Source: Pseudoalteromonas sp. MMG007 (GTDB lineage Bacteria > Pseudomonadota > Gammaproteobacteria > Enterobacterales > Alteromonadaceae). Taken from it: a DNA stretch of 64,000 nucleotides. The first letter of the stretch is position 1, and every line of letters starts with the position of its first letter. The stretch lies in contig NZ_JAGJEI010000008.1 of the NCBI RefSeq assembly GCF_018100985.1, positions 1 through 64,000 of the forward strand, given 5' to 3'. Positions 1 to 9,157 of this stretch are shown here, one piece after another. The position numbers were made by a program, and so were the translations under genes. The notes below the pieces were generated by a model. That model was not told the DNA's origin. It did not search any database and saw nothing but the letters and a program-made list of their open reading frames with translations.

Positions 1-7
1 GTTGAAA

Positions 8-81
8 TGGAGGCGGAACCCGGAGTCGAACCGAGGTAGACGGATTTGCAATCCGGTGCATGGCCACTCTGCCATTCCGCC
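8..81 (-). tRNA. tRNA-Cys (GCA)
   Basis: A complete cloverleaf reads on the minus strand. The acceptor 5' end is GGCGGAA and its partner is TTCCGCC followed by an encoded TCCA 3' end. The anticodon loop TTGCAAA gives GCA, and the T-loop GGTTCGACTCC is present. It follows tRNA-Gly by 31 bases in the same direction. The pgsA-tRNA-Gly-tRNA-Cys order matches the enterobacterial glyW-cysT locus, and a tRNA-Leu may follow just outside the window. Confidence 0.95.
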
Positions 82-112
82 CCAGTACGGGGTATTAACC
101 TTAAGATAAACT

Positions 113-188
113 TGGAGCGGTACACGAGGCTCGAACTCGTGACCTCGACCTTGGCAAGGTCGCGCTCTACCAACTGAGCTAGTACCGC
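113..188 (-). tRNA. tRNA-Gly (GCC)
   Basis: On the minus strand the sequence starts GCGGTACTAGCTCAG and ends TGTACCGCTCCA. The anticodon loop TTGCCAA gives GCC, and the T-arm GAGTTCGAGCC is intact. It lies about 210 bases downstream of pgsA, with tRNA-Cys next, so the two are probably one transcript. Confidence 0.95.
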
Positions 189-399
189 ATTTAATTTATT
201 AGCTTTTGAATTTCAACACGATGTTTTGAGTCAACATTCGGATAACTAATTAATTACCGTTTCGTTTATCTCGGGGGCTATGCCCTCTCAACACGGACGC
301 ATTCTACAGAGATTATTAAACGCGTCAATACAAAAAATGCTAGTTTTGAACTGTTTGATTACTTTTTATCTAAAACGGTGCGTTATTAGACATTTAGAG

Positions 400-945
400 C
401 TAATTTTTAGTCAATTCACCCCATGCTGCACGTAAATATTGCATCATCGAACTTAAGGTTAAAAAGGTTGCTACATACAGTAGTGCAAAACTTAAATAGT
501 TCATCCAGGGTGCATATTGCCAAATCAAACCAATAATGGCTAACATTTGCGCAGCGGTTTTAATTTTACCCATATTTGATACGGCCACATTACCGCGCTT
601 GCCCTGTTCAGCCATCCACTCACGCAGAGCTGAAATAACAATTTCACGACATATAATAATTAATGCAGGTATTGTCATATACATAGACTGATAATGATCA
701 GATAGTGCAACAAGCGCTGCACATACCATTACTTTATCTGCTACAGGGTCTAAAAAGGCACCAAAAGGCGTTGATTGCTCAAGCTTACGTGCTAAATAGC
801 CATCAAGAATATCGGTAATCGATGCAAGCCAAAATATAAAAGCGGCAACAAAAAAAGCCCAGCTATAAGGCAAGTAAAATATCACCAAAAAAATGGGGAT
901 AAGAAAAAGTCTAAAGGTTGTGAGTGTGTTTGGAATATTCCACAT
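400..945 (-). CDS. pgsA: CDP-diacylglycerol--glycerol-3-phosphate 3-phosphatidyltransferase
   Basis: The enzyme makes phosphatidylglycerol phosphate from CDP-diacylglycerol and glycerol-3-phosphate in the inner membrane. This is the committed step to phosphatidylglycerol and cardiolipin. The 181-residue protein carries the CDP-alcohol phosphotransferase signature (DILDGYLAR, then FGAFLDPVADK near residues 45-72), with the metal-binding aspartates intact, and several hydrophobic segments. The length equals the usual PgsA length. It lies downstream of uvrC in the same direction with a 42-base gap, the conserved uvrY-uvrC-pgsA operon order. Confidence 0.96.
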   Translation of the reverse strand: MWNIPNTLTTFRLFLIPIFLVIFYLPYSWAFFVAAFIFWLASITDILDGYLARKLEQSTPFGAFLDPVADKVMVCAALVALSDHYQSMYMTIPALIIICREIVISALREWMAEQGKRGNVAVSNMGKIKTAAQMLAIIGLIWQYAPWMNYLSFALLYVATFLTLSSMMQYLRAAWGELTKN

Positions 946-987
946 AACTACTTGGATATGTCTTTTTTTCTATATTCGCACGAAGGG

Positions 988-2811
988 CTAGCCCTTGTCA
1001 TGCAAATGGTTAAATATCTTCTCAGCCATGTCAGGGCTGATCCCAGGAACTTTCTTTAACTGTTCTATATTAGCAGCTTTTACTCCCTGCATGCCCCCTA
1101 AATATTTTAATAATGTTTGGCGGCGCTTAGAGCCTACACCATTTATTTCTTCTAATAAGGATTGAGTACGCTGTTTTTGGCGCTTATTACGATGCCCTGC
1201 AATTGCAAAACGGTGTGATTCATCGCGAATGTGTTGAATTAAATGAAGCGCAGGCGCATCCGAATCCATAGGAATAGTTTTGCGCCCGCCGTCAATTAAT
1301 AAAGTTTCAAGGCCAGGCTTACGGCTGGTACCTTTAGCAACACCGACTAACAATGGCATTTTAGCATGAGGCCAGTTTGCAAAATATTGTTCTGCTCGAC
1401 CTAATTGCCCTTTACCGCCGTCAATAAATATTACATCAGGTATTTTTTCTTCGTCTACCACTTTGTTATAACGCTTGTTAAGTGCAAATTCCATCGCCGC
1501 ATAATCATCGCCCCCGGTAATACCGGTTACGTTGTAGCGTCTGTACTCTTTGGTATTTGGCCCTTGGGAGTCAAAAACCACACAACTTGCAACCGTATTT
1601 TCACCCATAGTATGGCTTATATCAAAACACTCCATTCTCGTTATATCATCAAGGCGTAAAGTCGCCTTTAACTGAGCATAACGTTTATTTATAGAGTCTT
1701 GAGTGCTTTGCTTAACAGTAATGCTATTTAATGCATTTTTATTCGCAAGTTGTAAGTACTGCGCCCGCTCTCCACGAGTCACTACTTTAAGTGTTACTTT
1801 GCGCTCACTGATTTGAGTTAGGGCTTCACCTAACACTTCACTTTCTGCAATTTCGAACGGTAAAATAATTTCTTTTGCTATGCGCCCTGTTGCTCCAGGT
1901 GCTAAGTAGTATTGACCTAAAAACGAAGTAAGGATTTCTTCTTGGCCAGAGTCTTTTGGTACTTTAGGGAAATAAGTTTTACTGCCGAGCACTTTATGGT
2001 CGCGGATCATCAATAAATGAATCCCGTTTAAGCCATTTAAATGTGCAAAACCAACCACATCCATTTCAGCAAAGTTGCCCGAGATAGACTGCTGCTCCTG
2101 CATTTTACGCAATAGCATAATTTGATCGCGAACCTTCGCCGCAAGTTCAAAGTTAAGTTGTGCGCTAGCGGTTTCCATTTTTTTTATTAAATCGGCGATA
2201 ACTTCGTGTGACTTACCCGTTAAAAACTTACGAACATAGTCAACCTGTTCTGAATATTCGTCCTCAGACACTTTGTTAACACATGGTGCAGAGCAGCGCT
2301 TTAGCTGATACTGCAAACACGGGCGACTTCTTGCTCGATAATAAGCGTCTTCACATTGACGAACCGGAAATATTTTTTGCATTAAGCGCAAACTTTCAGA
2401 CACTGCCCCGGCACTTGGGAAAGGCCCAAAGTATTCGCCTTTTACTTTACGGCTTCCACGATGAAACGCTAAACGCGGGTGTTTATGGCTCGTAAGTAAA
2501 ATATATGGGTATGACTTATCATCACGCAGTAATATGTTATAGCGCGGCTGATATTTTTTAATGAGGTTGTTTTCAAGCAGAAGTGCTTCGGTTTCGGTGT
2601 TGGTAAGCGTGACTTCAATATCACAAATATTGCTTACTAAAACCCGAGTTTTACTATCGGTTATATTACTACGAAAATAACTTGTTACGCGTTTTTTTAG
2701 ATTTTTAGCCTTACCAACATAAATGACTTGTTGGTCGCTATCGAGCATACGGTAAACACCAGGCTCGCTCGATAACGATTTTAAAAAATGTACATGATCA
2801 AATTCAGGCAT
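988..2811 (-). CDS. uvrC: Excinuclease ABC subunit C
   Basis: UvrC makes the two incisions on either side of a lesion during nucleotide excision repair, acting with UvrA and UvrB. The 607-residue protein shows the N-terminal GIY-YIG nuclease (GVYRM near 18, IYVGKAKNLKKR near 30-41). A UVR motif that contacts UvrB lies near 203-238. The C-terminal RNase H-like nuclease (CFDISH) follows, with tandem helix-hairpin-helix DNA-binding motifs near 555-604. The length is normal. It starts 6 bases after the uvrY stop codon, so translation is probably coupled. Confidence 0.97.
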   Translation of the reverse strand: MPEFDHVHFLKSLSSEPGVYRMLDSDQQVIYVGKAKNLKKRVTSYFRSNITDSKTRVLVSNICDIEVTLTNTETEALLLENNLIKKYQPRYNILLRDDKSYPYILLTSHKHPRLAFHRGSRKVKGEYFGPFPSAGAVSESLRLMQKIFPVRQCEDAYYRARSRPCLQYQLKRCSAPCVNKVSEDEYSEQVDYVRKFLTGKSHEVIADLIKKMETASAQLNFELAAKVRDQIMLLRKMQEQQSISGNFAEMDVVGFAHLNGLNGIHLLMIRDHKVLGSKTYFPKVPKDSGQEEILTSFLGQYYLAPGATGRIAKEIILPFEIAESEVLGEALTQISERKVTLKVVTRGERAQYLQLANKNALNSITVKQSTQDSINKRYAQLKATLRLDDITRMECFDISHTMGENTVASCVVFDSQGPNTKEYRRYNVTGITGGDDYAAMEFALNKRYNKVVDEEKIPDVIFIDGGKGQLGRAEQYFANWPHAKMPLLVGVAKGTSRKPGLETLLIDGGRKTIPMDSDAPALHLIQHIRDESHRFAIAGHRNKRQKQRTQSLLEEINGVGSKRRQTLLKYLGGMQGVKAANIEQLKKVPGISPDMAEKIFNHLHDKG

Positions 2812-2817
2812 ATGTAA

Positions 2818-3468
2818 CTAGTGCGATACGTCTATATCAATCATTTTATGGCGAATCGCTAAATGTGTTAGCTCAACATCGCCACCTACATTTAGTTTTT
2901 CAAACATACGGTAGCGATAACTATTAACCGTTTTAGAGCTTAAATTTAAGCGCTCTGCTATGTCTTGTGCTTTTTCACCTTTAGTGATCATTAGCATAAT
3001 TTGCAGTTCACGCTCAGATAAGCTCTGAAAAGGGTTTTCATCAGTGCGCCCTGTTACTTGAGCTAGTGCAATTTGTTGTGCAATTTCAGGGGCAATATAA
3101 CGTTGGCCAGCATGAACTGATCGAATAGCACGTACCATCTCATCAGATCCCGCGCCTTTAGTTAAAAACCCATGTGCGCCAATTTGCATTACTTTGCTTG
3201 GAAACGGGTCTTCGCAATTAACCGTTAATACAATAATTTTTACATCTGGGCAGTAGCGACAAATTTTCTTCGTCGCTTCAAGTCCACCCATGCCAGGCAT
3301 ATTCATATCCATTAATACTATGTTTGGCGCGTGTTGACGACAAAACTGTACGGCTGCTTCGCCATCTTTAGCCTCGCCAACCACTTTAAAACCACGTACG
3401 TCATCTAATATACGTTTTATACCAGTGCGAACCAGCTCATGGTCATCAACTAAAAGTACATTAATCAA
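2818..3468 (-). CDS. uvrY: Two-component response regulator, UvrY/GacA family
   Basis: This is a 216-residue NarL/FixJ-type regulator. The receiver domain has acidic residues D8/D9, phospho-acceptor D54 (VLMDMNMPG) and K104. The C-terminal LuxR-type helix-turn-helix (LSERELQIMLMITKG, LSSKTVNSYRYRMFEKL) matches UvrY/GacA. In gammaproteobacteria this protein is phosphorylated by BarA/GacS and activates CsrB-type small RNAs that titrate CsrA. A csrB-like gene is present at 54228-54695, a likely target (inferred). It is the first gene of uvrY-uvrC-pgsA. Confidence 0.93.
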   Translation of the reverse strand: MINVLLVDDHELVRTGIKRILDDVRGFKVVGEAKDGEAAVQFCRQHAPNIVLMDMNMPGMGGLEATKKICRYCPDVKIIVLTVNCEDPFPSKVMQIGAHGFLTKGAGSDEMVRAIRSVHAGQRYIAPEIAQQIALAQVTGRTDENPFQSLSERELQIMLMITKGEKAQDIAERLNLSSKTVNSYRYRMFEKLNVGGDVELTHLAIRHKMIDIDVSH

Positions 3469-3576
3469 TGGAACATCCTCACTTACCTAACAACATGCGA
3501 TTTAATAAAATTAATTCGTTACAGTACCATATATAAAGCGAAACAATAACTAGTATTATTGGCTCGCCTTAATAAT

Positions 3577-4728
3577 TTAAGATGATGCTTTTTCGCTAAA
3601 GCGATCAACCCATAGTGCAATAATACCATCACCGGTAACATTACATGCGGTACCAAAGCTGTCTTGAGCTAAATAAAGTGCAATCATTAATGCAACCGCC
3701 CCTTCATTAAAGCCAAGCATACTTGTTAATAAGCCAAGTGCCGACATAACGGCGCCGCCTGGGGCACCTGGCGCTGCAATCATTACTACGCCTAGCATCA
3801 TAATAAATGGCAGCATTCCCACTAATGAAGGTACTTCCATATTTGGCGATAAAAACATAACAGCCATTGCGCACGTTACAATCGTGATTGTAGAACCTGA
3901 TAAATGTATGGTTGCACACAGTGGTACAGTAAAGTTTGCTACATCTTCTTTTACGTTATTTGCTTTACTCGATTGTAAAGACACAGGAATAGTAGCTGCA
4001 CTGGACATTGTACCGAGTGCTGTAAAATACGCGGGTAGCATATTTTTAACCAGCTCTATCGGATTACGTTTAAGCAGTAAACCTGTAGATACATACAACA
4101 CGGTTAACCACAGCCAATGCATAACTAGGGCTGCAATAAGCACAACACCAAAAGTTTGTAGTGTATCGACCACAGTACCTGCCACTGTCATTTCTGCAAA
4201 TACACCTGCAATGTAAAATGGTAAAGCTGGAATAATCACTTTTGATAAAAGGCCATCTATTACATCACGCCCCTGGTCAGAAACTTTTTTAAGTGTTTCT
4301 AATTGCAGTTGGCTCATACCTATACCAAATACAAACGCAGTAACTAATGCCGTCATTACGCTCATTAGTGGTGGAATTTCTAAATCAATAAAACTGCCTA
4401 TTTCAGTAGCTACTTCTGCTTCGAATGTAATACCACCACTTAAAAGAGGAATAACAGCACTTACTAGCAAAAATGCAAGCGTGCCCGCAATAATAGTAGA
4501 GCTATAAGCAAACCCTACAGTCTTACCTAATAAATGGCCTGAGCCCTTTGGTAAACCAGCAATGCCTGAGGCAATAAAAAACAAAATAATTAAAGGTATA
4601 GTAAAGGAAATGAGTTGGCCAATTAGTTCTTTAACAGTAAATAAAAGCTCAACACCTGTTAAAGGCACATAGAGCCCGACCAAAATACCGGCCACAATAC
4701 CGGCAATTAATTTTAATATTAAGTTCAT
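3577..4728 (-). CDS. Dicarboxylate/amino acid:cation symporter (DAACS family)
   Basis: The 383-residue integral membrane protein has about eight to ten hydrophobic segments and family-typical motifs, including a serine-rich tip (GTMSSAATIPVSL) and GAPGGAVMSALGLL near the C terminus. It should couple uptake of a dicarboxylate or acidic/neutral amino acid to sodium or protons. The exact substrate cannot be told from sequence; serine/threonine (SstT-like) and glutamate/aspartate are both possible. It stands alone with about 108 bases to uvrY downstream and 364 bases upstream before the divergent cysK. Confidence 0.85.
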   Translation of the reverse strand: MNLILKLIAGIVAGILVGLYVPLTGVELLFTVKELIGQLISFTIPLIILFFIASGIAGLPKGSGHLLGKTVGFAYSSTIIAGTLAFLLVSAVIPLLSGGITFEAEVATEIGSFIDLEIPPLMSVMTALVTAFVFGIGMSQLQLETLKKVSDQGRDVIDGLLSKVIIPALPFYIAGVFAEMTVAGTVVDTLQTFGVVLIAALVMHWLWLTVLYVSTGLLLKRNPIELVKNMLPAYFTALGTMSSAATIPVSLQSSKANNVKEDVANFTVPLCATIHLSGSTITIVTCAMAVMFLSPNMEVPSLVGMLPFIMMLGVVMIAAPGAPGGAVMSALGLLTSMLGFNEGAVALMIALYLAQDSFGTACNVTGDGIIALWVDRFSEKASS

Positions 4729-5092
4729 TGTGATTGCTTAGTTGAATTTAGATACCGTGTTTTTAACATGTTTTGGACCCGTTGTGTGATAAAACTATTC
4801 AAGTTAAATTCATGTGCACAAATATCAAACAAATCTATATTAATAACAGGCTAATTTGCGTGTTTTTTAACTAAACTAAACCTTTGCACTTTAAATTTAA
4901 AATTAAGCCCGCACCTTTAATAACTAAAGCACCATTAATAATTAATTTTTATTTCGACTGGTTATAAGCCCAATAAATATATGTTATAGCCAAACTTTAC
5001 TTTAGTTTTTTTAAACTCACAGTAAAGTGTATTTATATAGTTAGTAGCAAAAGCTATTAACACATTGATCAGATTGTATCCAAAGGAACATT
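4729..5092. other. Intergenic region between symporter and cysK
   Basis: This AT-rich divergent spacer must contain the promoters of the symporter (minus) and cysK (plus). An 8-base inverted repeat, ACTTTACT at 4994-5001 and AGTAAAGT at 5021-5028, encloses a smaller AGTTT/AAACT hairpin. It could be a regulator site or leader hairpin of cysK. The cysK start is preceded by AAAGGAAC. No ORF or RNA gene was recognised. Confidence 0.5.
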
Positions 5093-6061
5093 ATGTCTAC
5101 TATTTTTGAAGATAACTCACTAAGTATTGGTAATACGCCACTGGTAAAACTTAACCGTGTTACGGGTGGGAATGTATACGCTAAAGTTGAATCTCGTAAC
5201 CCTAGCTTTAGTATTAAATGTCGTATTGGTGCATCAATGATTTGGGAAGCTGAAAAATCAGGTCAGCTTGTTGAAGGCAAAGAACTTATTGAACCAACCT
5301 CAGGGAACACAGGTATTGCACTTGCATTTGTTGCTGCTGCACGTGGTTACAAACTGACACTAACTATGCCAAATACGATGAGTTTAGAGCGTCGTAAACT
5401 ATTAAAAGCATTAGGTGCAAACTTAGTACTTACCGATGGTGCTAAGGGCATGAACGGCGCAATTGAAAAAGCGAAAGAAATTCAAGCAACAGACCCTGAA
5501 AAGTTTATTCTATTACAACAGTTCGAAAATCCAGCTAACCCTAAAATCCACTTTGAAACAACAGGCCCTGAAATTTTTGACGCGCTTGACGGTAAAGTAG
5601 ACTTTTTTGTAGCCGGTGTTGGTACTGGTGGCACAATTACAGGCGTTAGCCGCTACCTTAAAAACGAAAAAGGTTTAGATGTTAAATCAATAGCTGTTGA
5701 ACCAACAAGCTCGCCAGTGATTAGCCAAACGCTTGCTGGGGAAGAAATAAAACCAGGCCCTCATAAAATTCAAGGCATTGGCGCGGGCTTTATCCCTGGT
5801 AACTTAGATTTAAGTGTTATCGATGGTGCAGAGCAAGTATCTAATGAAGATGCTATTGCAATGGCTCACGAGTTAATGAAAAAAGAAGGTATATTAGTAG
5901 GTATTTCATCAGGTGCGGCGGTAATTGCTGCTAAACGTATTGCTGAAAAACCAGAAAATGCTGACAAAAACATTGTGGTAATTTTACCAAGTGCAACTGA
6001 GCGTTACTTATCTAGCCCAATGTTTGCTGAAGAATTTAGCGAGCAAGAATTAGTACAGTAA
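5093..6061 (+). CDS. cysK: Cysteine synthase A (O-acetylserine sulfhydrylase)
   Basis: This PLP enzyme makes L-cysteine from O-acetylserine and sulfide. At 322 residues it is collinear with enterobacterial CysK. The PLP lysine is in [11 protein letters not shown] (K42), the substrate loop [12 protein letters not shown] follows, and the phosphate-binding [10 protein letters not shown] and C-terminal GISSGAAV segments are intact. The motif set fits CysK better than CysM. The ATG has a good ribosome site (AAAGGAAC). A strong terminator follows at 6082-6109, so the gene is monocistronic. Confidence 0.95.
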   Translation: MSTIFEDNSLSIGNTPLVKLNRVTGGNVYAKVESRNPSFSIKCRIGASMIWEAEKSGQLVEGKELIEPTSGNTGIALAFVAAARGYKLTLTMPNTMSLERRKLLKALGANLVLTDGAKGMNGAIEKAKEIQATDPEKFILLQQFENPANPKIHFETTGPEIFDALDGKVDFFVAGVGTGGTITGVSRYLKNEKGLDVKSIAVEPTSSPVISQTLAGEEIKPGPHKIQGIGAGFIPGNLDLSVIDGAEQVSNEDAIAMAHELMKKEGILVGISSGAAVIAAKRIAEKPENADKNIVVILPSATERYLSSPMFAEEFSEQELVQ

Positions 6062-6081
6062 TTTTCTCTCCTTGAGATACT

Positions 6082-6109
6082 AAAAAGGATGCTTATGGCA
6101 TCCTTTTTT
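6082..6109 (+). terminator. Rho-independent terminator of cysK
   Basis: An 11-base stem (AAAAAGGATGC paired with GCATCCTTTTT) closes a five-base loop and ends in a T-tract, 20 bases after the cysK stop codon. Confidence 0.9.
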
Positions 6110-6207
6110 ATTATTTATTATGCAATTTTCTATTAATTACCCGCCACCGCTTTACATCTTCTTTAATTAGCCACACACTTTAAAAAAACTAACTAATAAT
6201 AATTAAC

Positions 6208-6642
6208 ATGAAAAAAATCTCGAGTTTACTAAGTTTAGTTGTATGCCTATTTATTAGTGCATGTGGGGATGACGCAAAAACGCTTGGCGATACCCCTGGC
6301 GATACAGCTACCGCTTACTTTGATGCCCTTTATAATCAACAAGACTTACAAAAAGCCAGTACTATGGCAACACCTAACCTTACCCGCATAATGAAGTCTT
6401 ATGGGACAGCTAAGCAGTTTTCACGTAATTTAGTTAATATGCAGTACGACGAAGTCGTTATTGAAGTTGACATGACCAACATGAGCGTACGTGAACAATA
6501 CGGCGATAACGCTAAAATAAACCTGATTTTTACAGGTTATTTTAATGGCGATAAAATTGACGATTTCAGAAGCGTTAAAATGCTCCAAAAAAAGGGTAAA
6601 TGGTATATAGATAAAATAGTGGCCGACCCTTACGCTCGATAA
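6208..6642 (+). CDS. Putative lipoprotein of unknown function
   Basis: The protein has 144 residues. The N terminus is a lipoprotein signal (lysines, hydrophobic stretch, lipobox FISAC with Cys19), so it is probably anchored in an outer or inner membrane facing the periplasm. The mature part resembles small NTF2-like/DUF4878-type lipoproteins (TATAYFDALYNQQDLQKA near 30-47, KGKWYIDKIVADP at the end), but this is only a fold-level impression. It sits alone between two terminators. No function is assigned. Confidence 0.75.
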   Translation: MKKISSLLSLVVCLFISACGDDAKTLGDTPGDTATAYFDALYNQQDLQKASTMATPNLTRIMKSYGTAKQFSRNLVNMQYDEVVIEVDMTNMSVREQYGDNAKINLIFTGYFNGDKIDDFRSVKMLQKKGKWYIDKIVADPYAR

Positions 6643-6652
6643 CCACTAACAA

Positions 6653-6680
6653 AAAAGGCCTTACATCTGTAAGGCCTTTT
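6653..6680. terminator. Bidirectional terminator
   Basis: A 12-base stem (AAAAGGCCTTAC paired with GTAAGGCCTTTT) around a four-base loop lies between the convergent lipoprotein gene and acyl-CoA dehydrogenase gene. A- and T-tracts on both sides let it serve both strands. Confidence 0.88.
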
Positions 6681-6713
6681 GCATTTTAACTATAAATTAA
6701 AACATATAAATGA

Positions 6714-8990
6714 CTAAAGCTCACCGGGCTTGAAGTTATCAACCGCAATTGCTTGTTTTCTTAGTTTATTTGTATGGTGCATTGCATCTGCATCAGCTTG
6801 CTCTATAAAGCCCTGCTCCAACGAGTAACTAATTGCGCCTTCTATATCAAGCGTGGCAGGTACCTTACCTTTTCGTTGCCATTGTTTTAAGTCTTTAAAC
6901 TGCGCTTGCATATCATGCATAGCTAAAAACGCATTCTCCATTACACCGGTACCGGCATTTTCATCCACATAACATAAATGTGTTAAGCGGTTTCTAAATA
7001 CACCAGGCTGGGTCATGTGCTCGCAAATACTTTGTGCTGTTTCATCACTTGGTTTGTGATAGTGATTGCCAAGCGGAAATACAATGCGTTTAAGTAAAAA
7101 GTTAATCACAGGATTTGAAAAGTTTTTGAAAAAGCCATCAAACGCTTGGCCAATTTCATACAATGAGTTTTCAATAGCGTATTTAACAAACGGTAAGTCA
7201 GCTTGTTGGCGACCTTCGTCTTCAAAGCGCTTTAACACTGTAGAAGCTAAATACAAATGACTTAGTACATCACCTAAGCGCGCCGAAATCATTTCTTTTC
7301 GTTTAAGCTCGCCACCCAGTACTAACATGGCAACATCGGTGGTAAAGGCAAGACCACGGCTCATTCGGCTTAATTGCTTGTAGTAAACAGCGGTGGCACC
7401 GCACACAGGTGCTTTGGCAAAACAGCTACGAGTTAAGCCATGTACAAATGCCATACCCGCATTGCTTGCAGCAAAAAGTATGTGGTTCATTAGCAAACCA
7501 TCAAATTGATCAAGTGCGGCGTCATCATCTTCCATTGCCGCCGCTTCCATTTCTTTTAACACAAACGGATGACAGCGCGTAGCGCCTTGGCCAAATATCA
7601 TTAAATTACGCGTTAAAATATTAGCGCCTTCAACCGTAATTGATACCGGAATACCCATATAGCCATGGGCTAAATAGTTATTAGGTCCCACTTGAATACC
7701 TTTGCCTGAATGAATATCCATAGCATCGTTCATCACAGTACGACCCATTTCGGTCATATGATATTTAGCAATAGCCGTAACAACCGACGGGCTTAGTTTT
7801 AAGTCTATCGCGCCTGCAGTCATCAACCTACACGACTCAAGTGCATACGTTAAACCACCAATACGTGCTAATGCCTCTTGCACACCTTCAAATTGACCAA
7901 TAGATACACCAAACTGCTGGCGCACCATTGCGTAAGCTGAGGTCATTTTAGACGCTAAATGTCCTGTGGCTGTACTTAGTGCTGGCAGCGAAATACCACG
8001 CCCGGCACTTAAACATTCAACGAGCATACGCCAGCCGCGCCCTGCCCCTTGCTCACCACCAATAATCCAATCTAATGGGATAAATACGTCTTTACCGTAA
8101 GTCGTCCCGTTCATAAACGCCATATTTAACGGATAATGACGCTCGCCTGTTTCTACGCCTTCATGGTCGGTAGGAATAAGTGCACAGGTAATACCGAGTT
8201 CTTTTTCATCACCAAGTAGTCCATCAGGGTCGTACATTTTAAATGCAAGGCCAAGCACCGTTGCCACTGGCGCAAGCGTAATATAGCGCTTAGACCAATT
8301 TAAACGCAGGCCTATAACTTCTTCACCATTATGCAGCCCTTTACATACAACGCCTGAGTCAGGAATGCTGCCCGCATCAGAGCCCGCTTCTGGGCCGGTA
8401 AGGGCAAAACACGGTACGTCTTCACCACTTGCAAGCGTTGGTAGCCAACGATCTTGCTGCTCTTTTGTACCATAATGCAGTAATAATTCACCCGGGCCCA
8501 AGCTATTAGGCACCATAACCGTTACCGCCGCAGTTAAGCTTTTGGTCGCAATTTTTGACACTATGGTAGAGTTTGCAATAGCTGAGAACTCTCGCCCGCC
8601 AAACTTTTCAGGAATGATCAGCGCAAAAAAGCCTTCTGTTTTTAAGTAATCCCATACTTCTTTTGGTAGGTCTTTGTCTTTTTGCACTATTTGGTAATCA
8701 TCAAGCATCGCTAATAGCGTTTCTACTTGGCTATCCATAAAGGCATTTTCTTTATCACTCAGCTCAGGCTTAGGAAAACGATGTAGTTTTTGCCAGTCAG
8801 GGTTACCGCTAAAAAGCTCACCGTCCCACCAAACATCACCTGCTTCCATTGCTTCTCGCTCTGTTTGCGAAAGCGGTGGAAGTACCTTTTTAAACATTTT
8901 GAACGTAGGACGACTGATCAGGTTGAGGCGAATATCTTTAACAGCAAAAATAACCACCACAACAACCAGCAATATTATAAATACTGACAT
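6714..8990 (-). CDS. Acyl-CoA dehydrogenase, FadE family (shorter paralogue)
   Basis: FadE-type enzymes catalyse the first, FAD-dependent oxidation of fatty acyl-CoA in beta-oxidation. This 758-residue protein has an N-terminal membrane segment (residues 2-17), the acyl-CoA dehydrogenase signature FALTGPEAGSDAGSIPD, a GKGIQVGPNNYLAHGY segment near the catalytic region and a C-terminal FadE-specific (DUF1974-like) domain. It is a paralogue of the 818-residue FadE at 36998-39454, lacking some of that protein's N-terminal membrane segments. No FadR-like box is visible upstream, unlike the longer copy. Chain-length preference is unknown. Confidence 0.9.
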   Translation of the reverse strand: MSVFIILLVVVVVIFAVKDIRLNLISRPTFKMFKKVLPPLSQTEREAMEAGDVWWDGELFSGNPDWQKLHRFPKPELSDKENAFMDSQVETLLAMLDDYQIVQKDKDLPKEVWDYLKTEGFFALIIPEKFGGREFSAIANSTIVSKIATKSLTAAVTVMVPNSLGPGELLLHYGTKEQQDRWLPTLASGEDVPCFALTGPEAGSDAGSIPDSGVVCKGLHNGEEVIGLRLNWSKRYITLAPVATVLGLAFKMYDPDGLLGDEKELGITCALIPTDHEGVETGERHYPLNMAFMNGTTYGKDVFIPLDWIIGGEQGAGRGWRMLVECLSAGRGISLPALSTATGHLASKMTSAYAMVRQQFGVSIGQFEGVQEALARIGGLTYALESCRLMTAGAIDLKLSPSVVTAIAKYHMTEMGRTVMNDAMDIHSGKGIQVGPNNYLAHGYMGIPVSITVEGANILTRNLMIFGQGATRCHPFVLKEMEAAAMEDDDAALDQFDGLLMNHILFAASNAGMAFVHGLTRSCFAKAPVCGATAVYYKQLSRMSRGLAFTTDVAMLVLGGELKRKEMISARLGDVLSHLYLASTVLKRFEDEGRQQADLPFVKYAIENSLYEIGQAFDGFFKNFSNPVINFLLKRIVFPLGNHYHKPSDETAQSICEHMTQPGVFRNRLTHLCYVDENAGTGVMENAFLAMHDMQAQFKDLKQWQRKGKVPATLDIEGAISYSLEQGFIEQADADAMHHTNKLRKQAIAVDNFKPGEL

Positions 8991-9157
8991 GCGTACATTC
9001 CTTACACATTGAATGAAAATAGTAACTTAATTATGACCCATCTTAATTTAAATACAATCATTGCACGACGAGCAGTTTAGCTTGATGTATTCATTTCATT
9101 GTTTTAAACATCGCTGCTATTATCAACGCCTTAATAACAATAAATTAAAGGGATATC

